The notes beneath the pieces were generated by a model that was not told where the DNA came from, ran no database searches, and was given only the letters and a program-made list of their open reading frames with translations. DNA of 64,000 nt, taken from positions 391,203 to 455,202 of the forward strand of contig VXAI01000140.1 of NCBI GenBank assembly GCA_013399305.1, in the 5' to 3' direction. Each line of letters opens with the position of its first letter. Within the stretch, counting starts at the first letter, position 1. The translations under genes were made by a program, and so were the position numbers. The stretch is from Rostratula benghalensis (taxonomy: Eukaryota > Chordata > Aves > Charadriiformes > Rostratulidae). Shown piece by piece: positions 47,093-58,955 of this stretch.

Positions 47093-49000
47093 TGATGGGT
47101 TGTTGTTTTTTATCAGAGTTAGGTTGATGGTTGGAGTAGATGATCTCAAAGGTCCCTTCTAACCTAGATGATTCTATGATGGTGACATTTTTCAGCAAGA
47201 TATTTCAATTAGGATTTTATTGTTCTTTTTTGTTGTTCTTTTATTTTCACTAAGATGTATTTAGTATCTGTTTCCACAGACTCAGCAAGAAAGTAAACCA
47301 GAATTTATAGGAAACTGGGAAGTCTCAAGTGGAACTACGCTGGTACAGAGCAAAGACTTAACACTTATTTGAGGACATGGAAATAAAAGAACAACAACAC
47401 TTCCTTCAAGAGGAGCAGCTTTTGTATTCACGGCTTCCAGTTTAAACAGAAATGTCTTCCCTCAGCAATTTTGTATCACAGGCAACTTGAAAGATGTAGC
47501 ACAACCGGAAGAGGACAGGAAGGGGAATCCCTAGGACTCAATGACAACTTTAAGTAATTCCAGAGACTCTTCTACAGGAAACAACAGTCAAAAGAGGAAA
47601 AGAAAAAAAAAATCAGTAGCACCTTCCAGTTCAAAACTGTAAGCCATTATTCTGCAGACGAAAATGTCAAGGGAGGCAGTTCTTCTATTGGTGAATATTC
47701 CCGTATTTCCTCTTCCTTTTGAGCTTGGCTAGTACATTTGTGTTGAGCTCAGTAATCCTGTAGGCAGCTGAATAATATTTACTGCGATGTCTAGACATGG
47801 GAGAGCACTGTGCCTCCTAAATTAGCCCAGGATTCTCTCCAACAACAGTGCTCTAGGAATGGGATTGCCAGTGTTTGATACTTGAAATGGATTGCAAAAT
47901 CGTCCCCCCCCCAACAGTGAGTTACAAGTAAAGGCTGCCATCAAATGGAGGCAGATCAGTCCAGCTGGGGCTTGGGAGGTCCCTCAGTATACCCACAGGC
48001 TGATGGAGCTGATGGCTCTCTGAAGCTACCTGTTTGGCTGTTGGGAGCCATGGAGGTGGAGAAAAAATGTGGCATCAATCCCATACGACCCTAGAAAGAA
48101 GGAGTCTGGTTCTGCAGGGATGCACAGCCTGTGACAAGGTTTCCATAGCTGCGTACCTTCAGGGAGCTATGTTAGAGGCCAGCTGCTGGTCTTGCCATCA
48201 TATGCATGTGCAAAATAAAGGCACCAGTGGTATTACTCCCAGTCTATACCACCAGACTGGAGCGGAAAAATTTTCTTCAATAGTCCTTCTGAAGCCACCT
48301 AGAGTAATCATCATTCTTTACACCAGGCATGATCACACCTTCTCACCCAGCAAACCACCAAGCAAAATCTTCACACCATGGAAAGCCACCAGACCTTGAC
48401 TTGCAAGCCTGAAAACCATGGGAAGGAGGAGCTGGAAGGCAGAAAGGAAGAGTTACCCCATCCCCGAGCTCCACAGCTCCCTGGGTTGTGCCAGGTGCCT
48501 GGCCACAGGAGCTCCTGCTCAAGTTTACCTCCTCCAGGCTGTTGGCCACCCCCAATTCAGTGCTGGGCTCAATTTTCACAGTTGCACACATCTTCCAAGC
48601 AGTGGGAATTAGAGGCTTTAATGATCTGACTTCATGATTCAGAAGCTTGCAATTTTGCGGGATGTGGGTGCTTCCCTCACGTGGGACATCTGAAAGGCCA
48701 AGCCTTGCTCATCTTCAAAATTACATATAGCGTTTGGATATCTTTCATGTCGCAGCACAATTTCCAGAATGAATGCATATGCTGCACCCCTTTATGGTAA
48801 GTGTGTTTTAATTTAGGCCTCTGTGATGTAAGATCCTGAAAAGTGCATTTAGAATTGAAAAGGCAGCTGGTCTTCAACACTAAAGGCACAAACATGATAC
48901 CGCAAAACATTTTCTGAAGGGTGTGCCTTCTTCAAACACACCTTCATTAGAAAGATTAAAAATCAGAAGAGAGACAGCATATATCTTACAGCCATTATTT

Positions 49001-49044
49001 TAAAAAACAAAACAAAAAAAACAAAACCAAAACAAAAATAAAAC
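49001..49044. repeat. A-rich (CAAAA)n-like low complexity
   Basis: A runs separated by single C, ending AAATAAAAC. Confidence 0.9.
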
Positions 49045-52000
49045 AGGGGAAGCATTATAACTGAGAATCTAAGTTTAATTCTTGATCCAAGTTACATGTT
49101 GGCACAAGCACAAAGGAAAGGGCTCTTGTTTAGGCAGCAAAATGTATTTGTAGGAGAAAATGCTCCTTTGGAGGGTGAAAAATGTGTTTCATCTGTAGAA
49201 AACTTGGAAATCAAGGCATAAAGAACTCTCCTAGGGTGGAAATGCACACTGGAGCATTTTACTGAGGCCACACCAGGCAAACAATTACAACCATGTACAG
49301 TTTGTTGGGGCAGCTTCACAGCAGCATTTCATTTCAAATCGTGCTGATATAAACTAAGAGAATAAGCAGCATGGTATTCAGGCTTGCAACATTTAACTTT
49401 ACTCCAAAATTCTCCTGAGTTTGCAGTAATTCTGGTACGTCTCACAGACATGTTAGAATTTATTTCTGTCCTTTCTGATAGTAAATTAGAGGGGAACTGA
49501 GGGACTTAGGTGATTTAAATACCCCTTATAGCCAAGCAATTAGACACATGTAAATAAGCATGGGGAACTAAGCTCAAGTGGATGTTATTTTCCTGTCGTA
49601 GGTGGCTCCCAAGTCCTCCTGAGTCTGAATTCTCCCTAGATACTTGGGTATCTCCTTGGGCTGAGACTTCTGCGATAAGGGAAGACCAATGCTCTTCTTC
49701 ATCCTTACAACTGACTGTGAAGGATACTAATGAGAATTAGCATGTAAGACCAGACATGATTACACAGATGCACTAGCTATATCGAAAGTTGCAATATATT
49801 ATGTATTACCTGGGTGATTATCTTGTTTCAAGATCTCATGTTCCTCAGTGACTATCTCTCCCTGATACTTGGAAAATGAATATGAGAAAAAAATCTGTAT
49901 AATCTAGTGCTGCTGTTTAAAGGTCAAAGCCTTTTCGGAGTAACTGTGTTCAACAAAGTAAGTTACTGCAAGTTTCCACTGCTTTCTGTGTTCAAGTATA
50001 GCTCTGGTCGTGATTTTGGTGACAGCTGTATAGTAGTAACACAAAGTCCTTTCCACTTTTAGTATTCTTCAGAAAGCATAAGGCAGCAGGCTCTGGTGCC
50101 CTTTCTCAAAGAGTGCCTTCTTCATCCTGTTACTAGTGGAGGTAAAGTCCAGCTGCAGAGGGAATAGAGTTGACCTTGACTTGCTAGAGCAAGGTGAAAA
50201 TCACCTCTGCTTTGCACCCTCCCAGGCTGTTAAAGCAAGATGGCTATCCATCTTTCTTTCAAGAAGACAAAGACTTATCCTGGTTTGTCTGCAACCCTGA
50301 GAGAGGAGAAGGGCCAAAATTCAGACTCCCAGGCTTTGATCAAGTCTTGTTAGAGAGCTTTCACATTTGTTACTTCCTTATACTCAGAAATGTCAAAGAG
50401 AAGACACAAATCTCTTTAGAGCTGAGCAGGAGTTTTGGACTACATTGTATAGAAGGAGCAGAACTGGTGAGTGAGAAGAAGCAGAAAGTGAAAAATAAAA
50501 GAAGAGCCAAGACTCTGTGATAGGTCTGATCAAGACAAATGCAATGGCATTAAAAAAATATCACCTGTCACCAAACGATCTTCTTTATAAGATCTCCAGC
50601 TCCCTGTATAAGAAAGAAAAAAGTGATAAAATACTTAAAATGCCTGACAGTGCTGCCGAGTTGGGGATGTGAAAGAAGCTAAAGTGTTTGGATACTTTCT
50701 GGATCTTGCTCATTGTTCCCCTAAAAATGTAGAGCAATTGAAAACCTTTTTGAAGCGAGGCCCATAATGTTGCAGAGATTCTCATCCACGTTAAACGTGT
50801 GAGCCTGAAGACATGCATGGTCATAGCATACATGTGTATTCTCCGTGTCGTCAATGGGACCTCTCTGCTGCGTGAAATCAGGAGGCAGGAATTTGCTGTA
50901 GGCCACTGAAGGTATTCTATGGCTATTTAAAATCAGAAGTCCCTTCTGGATGGTCTGATCCTACTGCCACTGCCTTCAGTGGAGCTGAATCAGGCAGTTA
51001 TCATCAGTGCCACGTAACTCCTCCTGTAAAAACCATCCCTCCAGGCATGCTTTGTAAAGCTGCAGTCAAACAATTACCCTGTGTTAAAAGTATATGAAGG
51101 ACGGGATGAGATTCTCTTCCCAAACACAGCTTTCAGCACATGCATTTAAGTGTAAATGCTGGGGAGAAATACAGAATCAAAGGCAAATGTTTACCAGCCA
51201 TGGACCTAGGTTTCCTTCCACACTCCCTACAACGTAAGACAAGTACTCCTGACTATGGAAATGAAGCCTCTTTTCTAGAATGTCTTCCATTTGATGTTTT
51301 CTAGCACTTTCTAAATAAATCTTCGCAGAATAAACCTTAAATTAAGCCCCACTCCTCCCCACTTGCAATTTTAGCACAATGGTATTAACTGTAGAATGAA
51401 GAAAAAAATGCCCTTCAGCTGCCCCTTGAGTGCTCCCCCATATCTTGGATTGGTTTCACTTTGACCTTTTAAGGTCAGAATATGGACCCAGCAATAACCA
51501 GCCTTTTTTTATTTTTCTTCCCCCTGAGAGACTGGAGAGGCTCCTATCTGAACAAGGGAGTTTTGTGAGCAGGCTGTGAGCTCTGGGGAGGCAAGCTTGT
51601 GCTTTCAGCTTTGCAGGCATGAAGCTCTCCTAACCTGGGCTTGCAATTCTGGGCTTTATTAATCCTGGCAGCAAACACTGCTGGAGAGAAGTGGCTGGTG
51701 CTGAGCACGTGAAAGGCCTTGCACCCAGTTCCTGCAAATGGAAGCATCTGTTAATAACCATGCACAGAGCAGAGCCATACATCTTCATTGCCTTGTAGAT
51801 AGAGCTGGAATACATATCAGAGTATATGTACAGTGTGGGGTGACTAATTACTTTCTCCTTAGAAGTGGGCAGGTAAGCATAATAAGTTCATGATTACAAG
51901 GACATAAGAAAAGCCTACGATTATTTTCCATGGGAATCCCTGGGAAGAGCAATGCAAGCATCTTGGAGGATGGCTGTCTAAGGTGGTGCTCTCTGCAGCA

Positions 52001-55000
52001 CCACTGAACTCTCCACCCAGATTCTTCATCTTGTGCTGTGACTTATCCCCGGCAAAGCTACCCAGTGGTGCATGAGTTAATTGTGAACTTTCTTTAGCTA
52101 TAACTCTCCACCTCTGAGTCCTTCCAGGACACTCATAAACCATGTGCTATATTTGCCTAGATGGAATTGTTATGAGGAAGGTGAGACAAGAAAAAATATC
52201 TGCCTGGAGAAAATGGCAGAAGTGAAATTAAATATTGTCGAGCATCTGTAAGAACTGTGTGGCTCAGTGTCACTGAGCAGCCCTGAAGCCGAGGGCTTGG
52301 TTAAGGAGGACACAGGCAGGGCACATAAAACGTGTGTTCCACTTGTTTCCTCTGAGTACCATGCACCACTAAATGTGTGATGCAGCCATGTCCTCATTTC
52401 CATATGTCAAAAGCTTAATCTAACTCCAGAAGCCCTTCCTGATCTATACCTGTGTGCGCGTTTCTGCCATGGCGGGGCCTGGACTGGGTAACACTGTGAT
52501 TATAACTGCTCACATACTGAACCAGCACACTCGATTCACAGCAAGATGTGAGGTAAGAAAAGCAGGTCAAGCCACAAAAACTGGTTTTGTCAAAGTAAGT
52601 AGTCAACAGTTCATCCTGGCATCGGCTGAGGCTGACCAAAGACCTTTACAACAAAGGAGACAGGGGGGTTTCAGACAGGATGGTCTCTCATTAGCTGTGC
52701 AAAAAAAGGTTATTGTGTGAAGTCCGGGTATGGGAAGGCAACTTTCATAAAATACACTTAAGGGTTCAAGCCTAATCCAAATAATCCCCAGGGAGGGGAT
52801 TAGAAGGTGTGCACAGCTCCAGTGTTTTTCCCAGATCCATCTACTTTTGTGCTCCCTGAAGTAAAAACAGATTACTTGGCATCTGTTTGTTCAGCTCCCA
52901 TGAGGCCCTGGAAACAGCTGTATCATAAATGCAGAAACTTTTCAGGGGTGGAAAGGCATCTTGAGAGCAGCCCTTCCCTCATGCCAAAAGTAGCCCAGCT
53001 TTAGGACTCATCCTGAGGTTGCCAGCAGATCTGTGACACTGCTAGAGTTCCTGCATGCTAATTTTTTGATCTGATGGTCCAAGGGACGCTCTGAGCTGGG
53101 AATGCACAAAACAATTCACTGCTGGGGAGCCAACGATGATACGCAAAGCTTTCATAGCAGCTTTTCCTTCCAAGCACAAGCATTCAGCACAAAAAGGTAT
53201 GCAACAAGCAGCACCCATCTCTTAGCACAAGAAACCATGCTGGAGACTCAACTGTAGTGAAACTCCCAAAAAAGGTCATCCTGCATCACACCATCAGAAG
53301 GAATCGCCCCCACCACTGTTGCTGTCTCACTAAACTGTCACCAGAGTGAAAGAGTGAAATTTTGGCGGTGGGGAAGGGAGGAGAGGAGGGCGCTGCTGAA
53401 GAGCTGAACCAACAGCACCACAAAGACAATATGTCATGTGCTTGTGAGATTACAATTTGGGTTTGTTATCATCCCTTTATATCAAAAGGAAGTTAAGCAC
53501 ACAAAGGAAACGCCAAACCATCACGTCAGGAGGGCTATAAATCACTTACTGCTAAATATTAAGAGGACATCTGAGCACCTAGTAGGAAAGCAAGGGTTTT
53601 GAAAAGTCCTCTTTTCCTCACAATCCCTTCAATTCAATAAACATTGCCTTTATTTCGAGAAAGGGGGAAGGAGAGAGCATGGTTTCATGAATACAGCTAC
53701 AAATGAAACCAGGTTCATCCCATACGGGTGACTCACGGCTGACTGCAAGTGCTGGTCAATGCCTTCCTGGCTGTCAGGACATGGCTGTTGCCCAGGGGGA
53801 TCCTGTGGTACCCAGAAAGGCTGAGCTCCTGTTCCACCTCTGCTTTCAGCTGAAAGGACTGAGCTGCTCCTCTAACCAGCACTAGGTTATTTTGGAGATC
53901 TCTACTCTCCTTCCCCATTCCTCTCTCCCCCTTCTTCCCACCAGCCCCAGCATCTCAAAGGTGTACAGAGGTGCGTGCATGCAGTAGGAAAGATTTTGCA
54001 TAAGCTTTGTTGCCATATCCTGTCCAAATAAAACACATGCTTAGAAAAACCAAGACATGGAGAAAACAGTGGGATAGTCAGATCTTGGGCAAAGTAGCCC
54101 ATCTGGCAGCAGGCGTTCCTTTCGGCTTTCCTGCTATGATCTATCACCCTTCAAAGGGACATACTGGGAAGACTGTGAGGAGCCCTCCACCTCCTCTTCT
54201 CCTGGCACCTGCCCAAAATCCTCCTGACCATTCTCAAACTGCATGCTGAAATCCCACTCCTGCTGAAAAAAAACCCCTTTGTATTTCCAAACTCCGTGAC
54301 CTCCCAAAATGTGTCACCACTGAAAGCTTTCAAGCTGACTGCAAATGTTGCAAATCGTTTCTCTAGCTCTTAAATTCTGAGTGATTATAGCAGGGGGAAA
54401 ACACGGATGTAATAATTGCTTTTAAAATATGATTGCTGCTCAAAAGAATTATTGGGGAGGGGGGTAATTGTCTGGAGGATGGTGTGATTCAGGAGTGCTG
54501 ACTTCTACTCCTCACTCATTCAAAGTCACCGTGTGAGTCAGAGGAAAAGTCACTGAAACTAGCACAGTCAACAAGGTGCTGACATTCATATTTAGGTTCC
54601 TAAATCAACAGTGTGGTAGATTTCAGCTCAAAGATATGGGTTTTAAAAGCAAGAGTGGGTGAAAGGAGCAAGCTATGTGGCAAACCTGCAGCAAATACTA
54701 TCCTAAACTCTGCTGCTTCAAATTCCAGCACTTTTCAACCCAGAAATCTGCCAGCTAAAGGTGTAACAGTACTTTAGGGAAGTCTATTATCAGTCCAAGC
54801 AGAAACAAGGTCCATATACCAGGTTCTCTGCAACAACTGAAATACTACACGGCAAAATATATTGAATATAAAATGCAGAATAGTCATAGCATGCGAATCA
54901 TTAGTGCATAGAAGCTGCTGTCTTGAAGCTTTGCCACCAATGGCTAATTAATTCTAGGTACCGTAACGATCGCATCACAGGCAAGTGCTATTCTTTGTGT

Positions 55001-55655
55001 AAGTAGCAGCTCTGTATACAAACAGTACAACACACAAACAGAAATCACAGTTTTCATTCAGAAAAGTCAGTCATCGTGAAAGCACTGCTTGCAAGAACTG
55101 AGGCAGTAACCTGAATATTAGAAAAATGAAATTCAATATTTATCAGTATGAAAGTAATAGTAAAAGGGTTGAGCAGCCAGAGAAATCATAGCTTAGCAGC
55201 TTACAAAGTAGCAGGACAATGAAAGCAGAGATCAAATGTGAGATCTCTCAAATCCACAGGAAATGACTCAAGAAACTAGATCAAGTAAAACTTTAGCTTA
55301 CAAACCTCAGACACATTTACTTCTTAACTATTAGGGCAAATATACGTACTCACAAACAAGTACGTAAAACCACATCCAGATCATACAGTCAAGCTCTCAA
55401 GCACTAATCAGACAGTGATTAATACCCAGTCCTTGTCAGCAGTATATGCTTTATAATGGCCTTTTAATTACATGATTGCACCCCAGATTTTTCACGTGCC
55501 CATCTCTCCCCTTATTCTGGTTATGTAGTAGCCAACTTCTAAATGCCATACTCCCCACTTCATGCGTGTCAATGCTCATGCTGACCATGGAAATTTTTGG
55601 CATGAAGGATTTGAAGGATGTTAGATGCCTGTGCAATCTCAGCATCGTCTGGGAG

Positions 55656-55694
55656 AAGAAAAAAACAAAAAAAAAAAAAGAAAAAAAAAAAGGA
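55656..55694. repeat. A-rich low-complexity tract
   Basis: A6, A13 and A12 runs separated by single C or G bases. Confidence 0.9.
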
Positions 55695-57140
55695 AGACAT
55701 AGGATGGGTGGAAGCGTGTCAAATCATTACATCTGGTCTTTTATGGTACAGCAGCTGAAGACCTTCCTGCCATTTCCTTGCTCCCAACCGCTTACTCCTG
55801 CCCTGACACTTCCTTTTGCTGCCAGCTCAGCTCTGCCAAGATGTTTATCATGCCATTCTGCAAGTTGGATCCTTGAATAACTTTCCAAAATAAAGAGGTA
55901 TTGGGGAATATTCTTAGCTGGGACCATTTAGCAGATCCAGCAGCGTTAACTCCCCTACGGGGAGATGCATTAGCACAGCCAAGGGGGTGTAAAACTGTGC
56001 TTTGCAGAAGGATAAATGGGTGGGAAGGGGATGGGGAGAGGGGCAGCACTGCCCCTGAATGAGCACACCACAGGCTTGTGCTCTCACACGTTATCTGGTG
56101 CAATGGGTGGACCTCTAGCAATGACAACTGCATTACTGTAACACTGTCATGCCATCAAAGCTGCAGGTTCTGGTACCATCTCCAAAGGACATGCTGCTTC
56201 TCCCTGGGGGTAACCTCCCAATAGAGAAGACCTGAAAGCTTTCATCAGCTCTTGCTTCCATCTCATTACCAACAGTCCACAGATTTTTCTCCAAGTTTCC
56301 ACTTCTGTTCCTGTAAAGAAAATTTACAGCACTTAAGAGACTGAAACCCAACAGAGCAGAAACACAATTTCCACCCCAAAATCTGAAGGCCCTTTCAAGA
56401 CTAAATCTCATAGACTAGACTTGAAAGATAAATCAGTAAGTGGCTTCCTTAGGAATCGCAGCGGCACAGGATCTGAATATCCCTACAGAGAGAGAGCAGC
56501 ATATGGGAGGGACATCTTCCTACCTGCAATCAGGAAAAAGATGCTTGCAGCAGAGGAACCTGGGCAGACCATGAGGGCAGCACGACGTGCTTCAGTAGGA
56601 CAGACATATTTCCTCTCCCAGGATCCAGCCACAGAGGATCTGGTGGAGAAAGCAATCCCAAAACTCACTGCTAGTTATTCAACTTCATGGACCAAACTTT
56701 CCTTTCAAAAGTTGCCTCCTGTCACCCCCCCTCCTGTAGTGGACCAAGCAAGATGTCACAGTGTAGCTGTGACACACAAGCTGGGAGTGCTTACAACCGT
56801 AAGCTGATCATGGTAACAAAAAACATTTCAGCTGACCCACAAAAAAAGCTGCGCCATGCTACCAGCATGCCCACTCTCACCCAGTAGTGCTGCTGAGCAC
56901 GGCTCCCAGGGTTGATTAGACCTCTGGTGGAGGGCAAGATGGGGTGGGAAAACTGCAAGGGTGGTGAGAAACCCAGCTGTGCCTCAGGACGTGGTTCTGT
57001 GGGGTCAACGCCACCTCCCCTGAGCTCTCCTCCTGCCAACAGGCTGTTAAACCCCCGGCCGCGCACACGGCATCGCGCTGATCACCTACGGGAAGGTAAA
57101 TCCTCCACAGGAGCCTCGCAACCCATGGCAGGGAGCTGTG

Positions 57141-57195
57141 CCCACGCAGGCCGGCGTGGGCCGAACCCAACCGAGCCGGGCCCGGCTGGGTTGGG
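57141..57195. repeat. GC-rich hairpin and palindrome pair
   Basis: Bases 57166-57180 and 57181-57195 form an inverted repeat with no loop, 14 of 15 positions pairing (CCCAACCGAGCCGGG against CCCGGCTGGGTTGGG). Just before it, CCCACGC at 57141-57147 pairs with GCGTGGG at 57154-57160 around a 6-base loop. Confidence 0.9.
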
Positions 57196-57440
57196 GCAGA
57201 ACCGGGTGGAGCAGAGCAAGCTGAGGCTGAGCAGAGCCGGCCCTGGCAGAGCTGAGACGGGGTAGATCGGGCTGAGCCGGGTCTCACGGGGTCAGGAGGC
57301 ACCGGGACCCAGCGGGACCGGGCGAGGCTGAACCCGGCCGGGCAGGCTGAAGGGACCCGAGCCGAAGCGAGGCTGACAGAGCCGAATCCGAGCCGAACCG
57401 ATCCGAAGGGAGGCGGATCGAGCCGAAGCCGAGCGGCGGC
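57196..57440. repeat. degenerate GAGCC/GCTGA minisatellite-like array
   Basis: A loosely periodic purine-rich array of words such as GAGCCG, GAGGCTGA, CAGAGCC and CCGAAGC repeats across the 5' side of the island. The minus-strand frame through it is rich in Gly, Ser, Ala, Arg and Pro because of this periodicity and should not be read as protein. Similar GGCTC-type arrays are common near avian promoters. Confidence 0.7.
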
Positions 57441-57749
57441 GGGCGGAGCGCGGGGGGCGGCGGTGGCGGCGGCCGCACCCCGGTGACTGTGCCGCGGGGG
57501 CTCGGTGGGCCGGGCCGCGCCGCCGGGAGGGAGGGGCCACCACCGGCCGCGTCTCCTCCTTCCTCCCCGCCGCGCCGCTCCCTCCCTCTTTCCCTCCCTC
57601 CTGCACGGGTCCGGCGCTGCCCTGCCCGCTCCCGGCGGCCGCTCGGCAGCGCCGCCGCTTCCTGCTGGGGCTTTTCCCCTCCCTCTCCCTCCTTCCCTCC
57701 CCGCTCCGCCGCTACCCGCGGCGCCCCGCCATGGCGTGAGCGCGGCCAT

Positions 57750-58620
57750 NNNNNNNNNNNNNNNNNNNNNNNNNNNNNNNNNNNNNNNNNNNNNNNNNNN
57801 NNNNNNNNNNNNNNNNNNNNNNNNNNNNNNNNNNNNNNNNNNNNNNNNNNNNNNNNNNNNNNNNNNNNNNNNNNNNNNNNNNNNNNNNNNNNNNNNNNNN
57901 NNNNNNNNNNNNNNNNNNNNNNNNNNNNNNNNNNNNNNNNNNNNNNNNNNNNNNNNNNNNNNNNNNNNNNNNNNNNNNNNNNNNNNNNNNNNNNNNNNNN
58001 NNNNNNNNNNNNNNNNNNNNNNNNNNNNNNNNNNNNNNNNNNNNNNNNNNNNNNNNNNNNNNNNNNNNNNNNNNNNNNNNNNNNNNNNNNNNNNNNNNNN
58101 NNNNNNNNNNNNNNNNNNNNNNNNNNNNNNNNNNNNNNNNNNNNNNNNNNNNNNNNNNNNNNNNNNNNNNNNNNNNNNNNNNNNNNNNNNNNNNNNNNNN
58201 NNNNNNNNNNNNNNNNNNNNNNNNNNNNNNNNNNNNNNNNNNNNNNNNNNNNNNNNNNNNNNNNNNNNNNNNNNNNNNNNNNNNNNNNNNNNNNNNNNNN
58301 NNNNNNNNNNNNNNNNNNNNNNNNNNNNNNNNNNNNNNNNNNNNNNNNNNNNNNNNNNNNNNNNNNNNNNNNNNNNNNNNNNNNNNNNNNNNNNNNNNNN
58401 NNNNNNNNNNNNNNNNNNNNNNNNNNNNNNNNNNNNNNNNNNNNNNNNNNNNNNNNNNNNNNNNNNNNNNNNNNNNNNNNNNNNNNNNNNNNNNNNNNNN
58501 NNNNNNNNNNNNNNNNNNNNNNNNNNNNNNNNNNNNNNNNNNNNNNNNNNNNNNNNNNNNNNNNNNNNNNNNNNNNNNNNNNNNNNNNNNNNNNNNNNNN
58601 NNNNNNNNNNNNNNNNNNNN
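57750..58620. other. assembly gap (871 N)
   Basis: An unbroken run of N inside the CpG island. The bases on both sides are extremely GC-rich, which is the usual cause of sequencing dropout. Any frame that crosses the gap is meaningless. A first exon and core promoter may be hidden here. Confidence 1.
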
Positions 58621-58673
58621 ATCGCCGGGGTTTGGGGTGGGGTGGGGGAATCGGGAACCGGGAGGGGACACGG

Positions 58674-58674
<1 letters not shown>

Positions 58675-58705
<31 letters not shown>
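58675..58705. repeat. (CA)15 microsatellite
   Basis: Uninterrupted CA repeat, about 15.5 units, 55 bp after the gap and within the CpG island. Confidence 0.97.
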
Positions 58706-58707
<2 letters not shown>

Positions 58708-58820
58708 CGTCGCGGATCCCCGCCCCGGCCGCCGTTTTTGTGAATAGGAGGGCGGCCGCCGCCGCCGTCACATGACGCCGCATTCATAAACCCGGTCACC
58801 GGTGGCCTCCTCCATTCACC

Positions 58821-58840
58821 GGGGGGGGGGGGGGGGGGGG
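58821..58840. repeat. G20 homopolymer
   Basis: Twenty consecutive G. The length may be unreliable in the assembly. It can form G-quadruplex or triplex structures on the plus strand. Confidence 0.95.
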
Positions 58841-58955
58841 CTGCAGGTCCCTGCCGCACCTCCCTACCGATAAACCCCCAACCCCGCAATTAAACCCTCG
58901 GAGAGGCCGCACCAAGGATTTCCAAAATGCCTGACGGTGCCCTTTCTGCCTTCCC

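Larger units (their letters stand above)
44885..47182 (+). mobile_element. CR1 LINE with endonuclease and RT remnants
   Basis: The longest retroelement in the window, about 2.3 kb. It preserves the end of the ORF2 endonuclease domain, the reverse transcriptase, the C-terminal region and the 3' UTR, ending TTCTAACCTAGATGATTCTATGAT. CR1 moves by target-primed reverse transcription: ORF2 nicks the target and copies its own RNA from the 3' end, which explains the 5' truncation. The 5' boundary is uncertain within about 40 bp (44885-44930). ORF1 and the 5' UTR are absent. Frameshifts and stops split ORF2 into at least four pieces, so the copy is inactive. Its 3' UTR (GGTTGATGGTTGGAGTAGATGATCT) matches that of the 22675-23315 copy. 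Confidence 0.96.
47183..57029. other. long non-coding interval, no gene recognised
   Basis: Almost 10 kb with no CR1 and no recognisable exon, the longest repeat-poor stretch in the window. Simple repeats are at 49001-49044 (A-rich) and 55656-55694 (A-rich). The plus strand is A/C-rich, especially 54.8-55.4 kb. Open frames such as 50194-50520 (+) and 56421-56807 (+, 128 codons) have no recognised motif. Upstream regulatory elements for the 57-59 kb island would be expected here, but none can be assigned by eye. Confidence 0.5.
57030..58900. promoter_or_regulatory. CpG island around assembly gap, probable promoter
   Basis: From about 57,030 the DNA becomes strongly GC- and CpG-rich, peaking at 57,400-57,749. 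It resumes after the gap at 58,621 and fades after about 58,900. This is the strongest promoter-like island in the window. Visible elements are a CLEAR/E-box-type GTCACATGAC at 58767-58776, long CCTCCCT-type pyrimidine stretches (Sp/KLF-like) at 57,580-57,710, and an AP-1 word TGACTCA at 59123-59129 just downstream. The ATG at 57731 is followed by GCG TGA and encodes nothing. Another ATG may be cut by the gap at 57748. Gene identity is unknown. A plus-strand gene is favoured by T/G enrichment downstream, but a bidirectional promoter is possible. Confidence 0.65.

Noticed and set aside
50194..50520. 108-codon plus-strand frame with a Lys-rich end
   Set aside because: No recognisable domain; the length is within chance expectation for 64 kb.
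56421..56807. 128-codon plus-strand frame upstream of the main island
   Set aside because: Considered as a possible exon. There is no known motif, no clear splice signals were confirmed, and the composition is unremarkable.
56916..57749. 277-codon minus-strand frame rich in Gly, Ala, Arg, Pro and Ser
   Set aside because: The composition follows from the GAGCC-type array and high GC, which remove stop codons. No domain was recognised.
57284..58783. Very long open frames of 329-499 codons on both strands at the CpG island
   Set aside because: They run through the N gap, where no codons exist, and the rest is low-complexity GC-rich or (CA)n DNA.
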